Source: Limihaloglobus sulfuriphilus
Lineage (GTDB): Bacteria; Planctomycetota; Phycisphaerae; Sedimentisphaerales; Sedimentisphaeraceae
Length of the DNA: 64,000 bases
Assembly (NCBI RefSeq): GCF_001999965.1
Contig: NZ_CP019646.1
Location: forward strand, 1,178,001-1,242,000
Reading direction: 5' to 3'
In this document: positions 26,535 to 33,784 of the stretch, one piece after another
How the letters are laid out: every line of letters begins with the position of its first letter
How positions within the stretch are numbered: position 1 is the first letter of the stretch
Notes under the pieces: generated by a model
Told to the model about the DNA's origin: nothing
The model's database searches: none
The model's input: the letters and a program-made list of their open reading frames with translations, nothing else
Position numbers and translations under genes: made by a program

Positions 26535-28211
26535 TTACATGAGCCAGTCAGCGCTCATGTCAGCCAGGTCAAGCAAATCAACTTCACCGTCTCTGTTTAC
26601 GTCGGTGCGTTTTACGCTTGAGCTGTCAACAAAACCGAAAGCGTCCGCGGCAGTCCAGCCGACGATCCAGTTTTCATTAGCCTTGAAAGCTCCCGCACCT
26701 TTTGCAGCTGCATCGCCTGATGCACAAGGATCGATGTATTCAACCGGCAACATTGTCTTGCCGCCCGCAACAACCGGAGCTCCGCGAACGATGTTCTTGA
26801 TTGGAGGCACAGCAGCGGTAACGTTGTTGTTAGCAGGGTCATAGACGCCTACTGCGTCTGCCTGATCATCTTCGTCAACGGCATTTGCAAAGAATACGCT
26901 GTTTTTGATCTGAGCCAGTTTACCCGCGGGGTCCTGAGCTGTATAAAGAACATCCGGGTGATTGAACGAACCGGGTGCCGGAACAGGACTTATGGCGTTC
27001 ACTGAGGAGGTCTGCGAGGCACTTGTTGCCCAGGTCTGCTCCCAGGTGAGTGTGCCGTTATAGCCGTATCCCTGTGCTCCGTCGCCGTCATCACCGTCAA
27101 AGCGTACAAGCTCTTCACCAATGTTCATCCAGACACAGCTGTCGTACTGCATACGGCAGTTGTCACGCCAGGCTGTTCCGCCGTCACCGGCTGCGGGCTG
27201 GCCTATACAGGTGAAATTACTTATAACACCGGTTGTAACCGGCTGAGCATCTGAATCTTCAGCACCGTCGTGCTCTATACAGTTATCACCGATACCAGAA
27301 CCCTGGCTTTCGTCATTGCTGTAACCCTGAACGATCAGGCCGTAACGTGCTTTGCCGCGCCAGCCTTCATCGATATCAAAGCTGTCATCACCAATGTTCC
27401 AGATATTTACATATTCAAGTTCAACTGTCCCGCCCCAGATCTCAATACCATCGTCAACATTGTTCATAATCTCAACGTGATCAATAGTAGTTCCGCGGCC
27501 GACGCCGCCCAGAGAGAGGCCGTTAAGCTCTTTATTAATGTCAGAGCCCTGTTTTCCGCCGTAACGCAGAGAGAGATAGCTGATTGAACCGCTGTCATCG
27601 TTGTCGTCGTCACCACCGTAGAGCACTTTCGGATCGCCGGGAGCATCGGCGTCAAGACCTTCCATCTGTTTCTTTGTCAGGCCGTCGGGAAATTTGCTGT
27701 TTTCAACAACAGGTGCTGAGTACCCGTCCTGATAACTCTGCTGGGCTCCCTTGTAGTGCGAACCGGAGATCAGGGCCTGTCCCATGATGGCGATGCTGCC
27801 CCACTCGTTGCATACAGGACGCCAGGTACCTGTCTTGGGATCGCCCAAGGTTGTTATAGAGTCAACAGTTCCGTTAGGGCCGTTATTTGTCACAACGCTT
27901 CCCTTCCAGGTGGCAACGTCTTCGGCCGAAGTGAAGATTACCGGCTCATCCTGAGTGCCGTTTACATAGAATTTCGCGCCGCGGGTGATAGCCAGACTCC
28001 CATCATCCTTGACAAATGTCGCAACAACGACACCTGCATCGATTGTCAGGGTTGCGCCCGGCTCAACGTAAACAACGCCTACCAGGTGATACGGTGAGCC
28101 TTCTTTTGTCCAGTGCTCGCTGGCAGCAATGTTACTGTCAACTACAGTACCCGCCATTGATGATGCCAGTGCCGCTCCAATCATACAGATTAGAAATGCG
28201 ATTTTTTTCAT
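26535..28211 (-). CDS. Acidic secreted beta-helix protein with C-terminal dockerin-like module
   Basis: The 558-residue protein has a signal peptide (1-20), a beta-helix core (about 30-520) with VEPGATLTIDAGVVV, ELNGLSLGGVGRGTTIDHVE and NNVDDGIEIWGGTVELEYV, and a C-terminal dockerin-like repeat (about 536-558, DVNRDGEVDLLDLADMSADW). The body is rich in Asp and Gly (YGGDDDNDDSGS), suggesting calcium binding. From memory, the body resembles a widespread exported family often found beside TonB-dependent receptors in other phyla. AAAGGAAAC precedes the ATG and a strong terminator follows. It is probably a well-expressed surface or secreted protein serving as partner or cargo of the receptor; this is inference. 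Confidence 0.82.
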   Translation of the reverse strand: MKKIAFLICMIGAALASSMAGTVVDSNIAASEHWTKEGSPYHLVGVVYVEPGATLTIDAGVVVATFVKDDGSLAITRGAKFYVNGTQDEPVIFTSAEDVATWKGSVVTNNGPNGTVDSITTLGDPKTGTWRPVCNEWGSIAIMGQALISGSHYKGAQQSYQDGYSAPVVENSKFPDGLTKKQMEGLDADAPGDPKVLYGGDDDNDDSGSISYLSLRYGGKQGSDINKELNGLSLGGVGRGTTIDHVEIMNNVDDGIEIWGGTVELEYVNIWNIGDDSFDIDEGWRGKARYGLIVQGYSNDESQGSGIGDNCIEHDGAEDSDAQPVTTGVISNFTCIGQPAAGDGGTAWRDNCRMQYDSCVWMNIGEELVRFDGDDGDGAQGYGYNGTLTWEQTWATSASQTSSVNAISPVPAPGSFNHPDVLYTAQDPAGKLAQIKNSVFFANAVDEDDQADAVGVYDPANNNVTAAVPPIKNIVRGAPVVAGGKTMLPVEYIDPCASGDAAAKGAGAFKANENWIVGWTAADAFGFVDSSSVKRTDVNRDGEVDLLDLADMSADWLM

Positions 28212-28790
28212 AATAGTTTCCTTTCTTAAAAATTAATTACTTTTTAAATTACATTTCAACTTATTTTCAATCAGTCCCTCAATATTACTGCGGATTGAAT
28301 TAGAACAGACAATTATTAGGCGGCTATTAAGTTAATATTAGAAGAATAATAGGATTGACTGGTTTCTTTAAATCCTTATTTGAATTAGAATTATGAATCT
28401 AAAAATTATTTTTTTATCAAAATTACTTTTTTTTGACTTTCCTTTTCCGCGGCAGCTAACGTTCAACTAGCCGTCAGTTAATCAGATTCTTACAAAACGG
28501 GATGTATAAAAAAACAAAGTTTGCCAGAAAAAAAGCGGGGCAAAGGCCCTAAAGAACCTTCACCCCTTAAGCATGAAAATTTATGGCATATTTAATACTT
28601 CACTGCAATAAGTTATCGGTAGAATTACCATATAATAAATTAATCATGGTTTAATTATAGCTGGTATTGTTTGCCGAATATTATTTGAATGTTATAAAAT
28701 TGTTAGTTTAAAAATAAGTTTTGATATGGCAAAACAAATGGTGCATTATTTTCTCAACAACATCTCTCTTGCTTTCAGTGTCTTGCGTAG
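28212..28790. other. AT-rich upstream region without a gene
   Basis: This stretch upstream of the beta-helix gene has long A and T tracts (28405-28440) and no reading frame I can support. It probably holds the promoter of the 28211 gene, but no convincing -10/-35 pair stood out. Confidence 0.5.
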
Positions 28791-28916
28791 CTGAAAAATC
28801 CCTCGAAAAATGTATCTATAGAAGTTGATATTTCAAAGCTCACCTGGATACTTGAGGGTATAGATCTTTTCAAGGCAAGAAAAAGAAAGCGTTATGGGCG
28901 TAAAACGCCTTCATAG
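28791..28916 (+). pseudogene. IS66 tnpB (Orf2) C-terminal remnant
   Basis: The frame from 28791 to the TAG at 28914 reads LKNPSKNVSIEVDISKLTWI and then LEGIDLFKARKRKRYGRK. The LLEGIDLxxARxRKRY ending is the hallmark of the IS66 TnpB/Orf2 C-terminus. About two thirds of the gene is missing, since a stop precedes the frame. Confidence 0.72.
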
Positions 28917-28980
28917 GCCCTGAAGGTTAAAAATACTGCATTTCTTTTCTTATTTTTCTTGCTTTTATCCTGTTTCTGCT

Positions 28981-29190
28981 ACACTTGTTTCATCGTTAAG
29001 AACAGCAGTATTAAGCCTTGAAGCAATAGTGCCAAAAGAACAGATAACAGCAGAATCATCCATAGATCAATGACCTGAAGATACAGGCACTCTTCAGCAG
29101 ATGGTCATTACGCTGCTCTATGAAATCAACGATCTCAACGGTCAGCTCTATTTTCTCAAGCGTCAGCTGTTCGGCAAAAAGAGCGAATAG
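28981..29190 (+). pseudogene. IS66 transposase (tnpC) N-terminal remnant
   Basis: In one frame the sequence reads LQQMVITLLYEINDL, then NGQLYFLKRQLFGKKSE, which is the coiled-coil and LKRQLFGxKSE signature of the IS66 transposase N-terminus. The frame is broken by TGA at 29071 and TAG at 29188. It lies about 65 bases after the tnpB remnant on the same strand, the normal IS66 gene order, so both come from one decayed element. Confidence 0.72.
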
Positions 29191-29266
29191 ATGGTCCCAT
29201 TAAACCTTAACCAGTACGTATCATGGACAGAAACGAAAGTATCGACAATTTTATGAAATATGCGGG

Positions 29267-29442
29267 CTATGAATAATTACCCCACACCGTATTTTCCGTT
29301 CGGCTGTTATCCTGTATGCTGTGAGTCGGTGCCATTATGCACCCGCCGCCGGGCATCATCACGTCAAGTACATCTTTTACGCTTTGTGCCGCTTCTTCGG
29401 TAGTTCCGTAAGCCATCGCTCCGGCGGTAGATATGCTGTACT
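29267..29442 (-). pseudogene. C-terminal fragment of a uroporphyrinogen-decarboxylase-like protein
   Basis: Read on the minus strand, the frame gives AGAMAYGTTEEAAQSVKDVL, then MMPGGGCIMAPTHSIQDN and a stop at 29267. The GTTEE, PGGG and IMAPTHSIQ segments fit the C-terminal barrel end of URO-D-like proteins (including MtaA/CmuA-type methyltransferases). The 5' part is gone, replaced by the putative insertion-sequence end at 29437. Confidence 0.62.
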
Positions 29443-29487
29443 TGTCAACCTCCCATGAGACCGCTGAAAGACTCCAGATTTAGCCCT
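29437..29487 (-). repeat. Putative insertion-sequence end, second copy of dispersed repeat
   Basis: This is the partner of 16419-16472, with shared blocks TGTACTTGTCAA, CATGAGACCGCTG, ACTCCA and TTTAGCC. It lies between the URO-D fragment and the stop of the transposase fragment at 29522, as expected for the outer end of that element. Confidence 0.5.
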
Positions 29488-29521
29488 ATTTACTCTTTCA
29501 AAAGTGTATAGAATTTCTGGT

Positions 29522-29680
29522 TTAGCGAAAATAGCGTGTTTCAATCTCGGTTAGCACAGACTTGGCAGCACGCGGGGGTGTTTCAGGCAAGTTACCGAAG
29601 AATACATCATCCGGGCGATTGCCGTCTAATGCCATATGCGGCCTCCAGGAATTGTACCAAGTCTCATTCGGCCTTAACAA
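29522..29680 (-). pseudogene. C-terminal remnant of a DDE (integrase-core) transposase
   Basis: The minus-strand frame reads RPNETWYNSWRPHMALDG, then NRPDDVFFGNLPETPP and ends in ETRYFR-stop. The N-E-xWYNxxRPHxAL and PDxVFFG motifs are the C-terminal end of integrase-core transposases of the IS3/IS481 kind. An in-frame stop precedes it, so only about 50 codons survive. Confidence 0.72.
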
Positions 29681-29999
29681 CTACACAGTGTCTTTCTACT
29701 AATATCCGGCCGGCTAAATCTCAAAAAAAATTACAAACGGAGTTGCTTATTACATTTTAAAGCCTTGCTTCAGACGCACTGCTCAATACCTGCAAAAGGC
29801 ATCGACCAGGAAAATTTATAAAACTTAATATATGCATAATCACGTATTTTTAAGCCGGAATCTTTCAGACCGGCATAGACGCAAATCATATTATGCATCT
29901 TAATTTCAACTTTCACATATTTTTTATTGCGATATGCCTCTGTTATTTAAGGCTTTACAAATGGCACATTTTTAAAATACTATTTTTTTGAAAATTTAA
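29681..29999. other. Non-coding remainder of the decayed region
   Basis: No frame in this stretch resembles a known protein. It contains AT-rich sequence leading into the promoter region of the PEP-CTERM gene. Confidence 0.4.
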
Positions 30000-30028
30000 T
30001 TGACGCCATTGTTTCAGTAATGTGTAAT
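30000..30028 (+). promoter_or_regulatory. Possible promoter of the orphan PEP-CTERM gene
   Basis: TTGACG (30000-30005) and TGTAAT (30023-30028) are 17 bases apart. The implied leader of about 90 bases contains a 7-base stem, TAAGCCT / AGGCTTA (about 30051-30075). Confidence 0.4.
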
Positions 30029-30124
30029 GACAAACGGAAACGATGAGAAGTAAGCCTATAGGGAAATAAGGCTTATTCGCTAAGTAATGCGAGAATAATA
30101 ATTTTTACCAGGGAGAATGGGAAA

Positions 30125-30931
30125 ATGAAAAGTACTAACACAATTCTAGTATTCGCAGTTATAGTAATTGCGACCGTATCGTTTAATGTCAACGCAGCAA
30201 TTGTTGACCTTGCACAAAACAATACCTCAGAGGGCACCATCAATGGAGCAATCTTCCGCAATGGAAGCTTCCCGATTGATGGGGCAGGAACTATTGACCC
30301 GCGTATCACAAACCAGGAGGCAGAGGGATTCCTACACTTCCCTTCTACCGGCAACACGAGAGACATCAGCGGTCATAACACCAGTGCGGCAAACCCGTTA
30401 TTTACAGACGTAGGAGATGCCGGCACCGATGATATCACAGTGGGTATGCTAACCGGTAAAGTTATCGGCACCGAATGGTATTTCGAAATCATTGTGGACA
30501 CCAACGAAAACAACAGCGACTCCGGCCAGATAACCTACATAGACGACATGAAAATCTACACATCACCCCATCCGGGCATTAATACAACGAATCTGAACGA
30601 TTTTACAACTCCCGGAATAGGTGACGGCATTTTAAGGTATGATTTTCAGGCCAACGGCGGCGACAACCAGGTCATCTTCAATTATGAACTGGCTTCCGGC
30701 GGCTACAGCAGCGTCTATGACGTTGTAGCCCATATACCTGTGATTAACTTCACCGGAGCTGACGTGTCAGACTATGTATATGTCTATATCGAGCTGGGAA
30801 ATGCTTCTGATGGAGCCGATAACCTGATGTATTTCACGACAGGCGATTACCCTCCAATACCGGTACCTGAACCGGCGGCATTCGCTATATTTGCCTCGGG
30901 AGCAGTATTTATTACCTGGAAAAAACGGTGA
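30125..30931 (+). CDS. PEP-CTERM sorting-domain protein
   Basis: The 268-residue exported protein has a signal peptide (1-24), a beta-rich body with several Asp/Gly loops, and a C-terminal sorting signal, VPEPAAFAIFASGAVFITWKKR: PEP, a hydrophobic helix and a basic end. AGGGAGAA precedes the ATG. It stands alone, with decayed mobile elements on one side and a strong terminator on the other. Its role is unknown; surface attachment through an exosortase elsewhere in the genome is expected from the tail. Confidence 0.85.
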   Translation: MKSTNTILVFAVIVIATVSFNVNAAIVDLAQNNTSEGTINGAIFRNGSFPIDGAGTIDPRITNQEAEGFLHFPSTGNTRDISGHNTSAANPLFTDVGDAGTDDITVGMLTGKVIGTEWYFEIIVDTNENNSDSGQITYIDDMKIYTSPHPGINTTNLNDFTTPGIGDGILRYDFQANGGDNQVIFNYELASGGYSSVYDVVAHIPVINFTGADVSDYVYVYIELGNASDGADNLMYFTTGDYPPIPVPEPAAFAIFASGAVFITWKKR

Positions 30932-30945
30932 TGAAAGTGTCAATA

Positions 30946-30997
30946 GAATACTGACAGCCAGGCATAAAATCCGGCTGTCAGTATTCTACATTTTTTT
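30946..30997 (+). terminator. Rho-independent terminator
   Basis: A perfect 14-base inverted repeat, GAATACTGACAGCC / GGCTGTCAGTATTC with a 13-base loop, is followed by TACA and seven T. It ends the PEP-CTERM transcript. Confidence 0.92.
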
Positions 30998-31041
30998 ATC
31001 AAGGCAGACATTGCGCAAACAACAAAGGTGCTTGTCAAAAT

Positions 31042-33258
31042 TCACTGTTTATTACTAATGCCTTGAACAAGTGTCTCTACCCTTGATTTCCAGAATTCAT
31101 CAAACAGCCTGTCACTTAGCAAGACCTTACAGGCACGGATAAGTTTTTCAGCCGACTCAAGCCTACCTTTGGCTGCGTTATTGAGCTGATAAAACTTAGC
31201 TCTTGAATAGAGCCATTTTCGCTCGCTGACCAGATTGTATGAGGCAAGCCGCCCCCATAAACCTGCCGCTTCTTTGTAATTACCAGCCTTTTCGTTCAGG
31301 CGTGCCATATAGCGAACTATCTCCACAGGCGTTTGTTCTGTTAGAACAAACTTATAAAGTTCGGCGATTTCGGGTTCTTCCATCAATAGGACAGCCTCGG
31401 ACAAAAGCGCCCGCTGAACAGGATTCGGGCTCTGGTAAAAATGTTTCAGAACAAACAAAACGTCAAACAAGCCGTCTTTTTTATCCTGCCCGGAAGCATA
31501 AAACTCATACTTTCCCATTACCTCTGCCGCGGCCTGATCGACCAGATCCGTCTCATTCTCAAAGTTTGCGGGATATTTTTCTATCAAACTGATAGCGGCA
31601 AGAGGTTTATCTACCCTCACAAAGACCTCAGCGGCCACAGCAGGAAAGACATCATTGCATGAAAGATCATTCTCCCCAAGAAGATCGCCGGCAAGCTGCT
31701 CAAGTTCGTCTCGGTCATTTTTCATGAGAATCATCTGGGAATAAAGAGCCTTCGCATCACATCTTATATCCGGCGGACATTGAGACGAAAGGAGTAGATT
31801 TTTCAGGGTACTGACTGCACCGTTATAATCTGCATTGCCGGCTGAATCAATCCTGTCATAACGAAATGCCGCACTGCTGTATCGGGCGTGGCAACTAAAA
31901 GGGTGTCTGTCATCGTCGGCTATTTTTCCCAGAAACTCCAGACCACTGCAATCCCGGCTTTGTGCTATAAGCAGTGAAATCTCGTAATCATAACGATAAT
32001 CATCATAACTCGAACACCCCTCTTTTCTTATATGCGGATAAACAAGACAGAGCTCTGATATCTCCAGCTTTTCTCCGATTGCGGTTTCATAGAGCATCCG
32101 GCGAATGAGGCTAACGCCCTTATCCCTTGCCAGTACCGTCTCCCGCCAGCCGTCTGCGGGAATATCTAACGCCGATTTCATCATTTCAAACCCCTTAGCA
32201 GGTAATGTCTGGGCTTTGAACATGCCGGCGGTAAACCTTAATATACGAGACTTGTTATTTTCCAGATAGTTTTCTGTTAAAACATCCTCTGGAAACTCAG
32301 AACGAGAATAACGGTTAAGGAAATAACCAGCTTTCATCTCTGCCAAAAGCCCTGATTCAGACCCCGCCAGCAATGACGCTGTCTTTAAAATAATCTCAAA
32401 CTCAGCCGGATTTTTCCCCCTTGCCAGGCCATCTAAAAAGTTCTCAAGCAGTGTGTCCTCAACATATATCGCCGCGGCAAAGGAAAAGACAGTTTTATTA
32501 AAAAAAACCATAGACTCGAAACGATGCATCAATTCTGAATAAACAGGTTCCAGTTCTGTTTTAGACACCCCTTTTAAAAGTTTGCCCGTCTCTGCTTTAA
32601 ATAAAAGATACTCAATCAAAACCGCAGTATCCGCGTTTTTAAGGCTTTTGTATTTTCCTAACACAGCTCGGGCTCTTTCTTCAAACTCCTGCCGGTAAAT
32701 CTCTTGAAAGCAGCTCAAATGCCGGCATATCCGCAGACTCATGGCATCAGTATCCGAGGAGTCAACTTCCTTTCCTATAGAATCCAGCCGGCGAATCAAA
32801 TCGGCAAGATGAAAAGTAAGCTCCTCCCCCGAGATGTCTTGTGCTGTAAATCTAATATAATCCAGCCTGCAGAGGATTATCCTTAGTTTTACTTCGTAAC
32901 CTCTCATAGCCTGCCACAAACCTGTATTGGCGAACTTCTCCTCCCAGTCAACGCCTTCATATTCATTTACAGCATTACACATAGCCTGAAGTTTTTCAAG
33001 TTTGTGACTCACATCTTCGCAGGTTTGCTCGATGAAACTTAAATCAGAGTTTTTAATCCTGCCCAGATGTGATACAGGCTGCAGAATAGAAGCTGCGCGA
33101 AAATCAATAAAACGCCCAAGAGACGATTGGTAAACATCTAACGCGCTGCTGTAAATACTCTCAATTTCTGCCTGGTCAATTTCAGGCACGGATTGTGCCC
33201 GGACAGGCAGGGCTAAAGCGGCAGAAAAAAACAAAAACAGACATAATTTTATTTTCAC
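31042..33258 (-). CDS. Large secreted helical protein linked to ExbD and AsmA-like genes
   Basis: The 738-residue protein has a clear signal peptide (MKIKLCLFLFFSAALALPVRAQ) and is otherwise almost entirely alpha-helical, with repeat-like units in the last third (for example AARLNEKAGNYKEAAGLWGR-type helices near 670-690) that resemble TPR pairs. It starts 13 bases after exbD stops, the third gene after purD. I do not recognise a family. The position after ExbD parallels the TPR gene after TonB in the other locus, suggesting a periplasmic scaffold. Confidence 0.72.
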   Translation of the reverse strand: MKIKLCLFLFFSAALALPVRAQSVPEIDQAEIESIYSSALDVYQSSLGRFIDFRAASILQPVSHLGRIKNSDLSFIEQTCEDVSHKLEKLQAMCNAVNEYEGVDWEEKFANTGLWQAMRGYEVKLRIILCRLDYIRFTAQDISGEELTFHLADLIRRLDSIGKEVDSSDTDAMSLRICRHLSCFQEIYRQEFEERARAVLGKYKSLKNADTAVLIEYLLFKAETGKLLKGVSKTELEPVYSELMHRFESMVFFNKTVFSFAAAIYVEDTLLENFLDGLARGKNPAEFEIILKTASLLAGSESGLLAEMKAGYFLNRYSRSEFPEDVLTENYLENNKSRILRFTAGMFKAQTLPAKGFEMMKSALDIPADGWRETVLARDKGVSLIRRMLYETAIGEKLEISELCLVYPHIRKEGCSSYDDYRYDYEISLLIAQSRDCSGLEFLGKIADDDRHPFSCHARYSSAAFRYDRIDSAGNADYNGAVSTLKNLLLSSQCPPDIRCDAKALYSQMILMKNDRDELEQLAGDLLGENDLSCNDVFPAVAAEVFVRVDKPLAAISLIEKYPANFENETDLVDQAAAEVMGKYEFYASGQDKKDGLFDVLFVLKHFYQSPNPVQRALLSEAVLLMEEPEIAELYKFVLTEQTPVEIVRYMARLNEKAGNYKEAAGLWGRLASYNLVSERKWLYSRAKFYQLNNAAKGRLESAEKLIRACKVLLSDRLFDEFWKSRVETLVQGISNKQ

Positions 33259-33270
33259 TGAAAATCCCCT

Positions 33271-33783
33271 TTATTCAGACAACGGAAACGTAATATCATT
33301 TATACCCAGCCCATAAAGCATATTGTAAACAAGTGCCAGATGCTGCCATTTAAGGTTGTCGCTGCAATCAAGCTCGACGGGATCCCCAACAGTGCGGCTT
33401 TGTGCCTCAAAGACCTCCAAAAGCATCCTCTCAAAATCTACAAGCCCAGTTTCCGGTTCATCGTCCGGCACGGTCAGCTCGCCATAGCCGCCGATAACAA
33501 CAGCAAGGCCATTGTCGTTTGAGCTCAGCTCTATCAGCAGCGGCTCAATGAGATTAAGCTCACTCGATTGCGAGTCCGACGGCAGAGCCACGGGCAGAAA
33601 ATCTTCTTTAGGTCTGAATTTCGCCGTTACAAGAAAGAATATCAATAACAGAAATATAACATCTATCATCGGCATCATTCTCAGCGAATAGCTTCGCCGT
33701 CTGGATTGTATAAGCCTTGAGAGAACACTCTTAGAAATATGGCCGGATTTTGCGCCTCGTTCTTGTTTTTTACCGTCTTTCAT
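33271..33783 (-). CDS. Orphan ExbD/TolR-type protein
   Basis: From the ATG at 33783 the protein has 170 residues: a basic N-terminal tail rich in Ser/Arg (about 1-33), one membrane helix (MMPMIDVIFLLLIFFLV) with the conserved aspartate (D41), and a periplasmic domain. A GTG at 33798 is a possible earlier start. It overlaps or abuts the AsmA-like gene. No ExbB/TolQ partner is encoded nearby, so it must use one from elsewhere or act differently. It differs strongly from the ExbD at 18593, with a longer tail and acidic insert (VPDDEPETG). Confidence 0.82.
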   Translation of the reverse strand: MKDGKKQERGAKSGHISKSVLSRLIQSRRRSYSLRMMPMIDVIFLLLIFFLVTAKFRPKEDFLPVALPSDSQSSELNLIEPLLIELSSNDNGLAVVIGGYGELTVPDDEPETGLVDFERMLLEVFEAQSRTVGDPVELDCSDNLKWQHLALVYNMLYGLGINDITFPLSE

Positions 33784-33784
33784 G

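Noticed and set aside
28405-28440. Long A/T homopolymer runs taken as a possible origin-like element
   Set aside because: No repeated DnaA-box-like sites and no dnaA/dnaN neighbours; simple AT-rich intergenic DNA.
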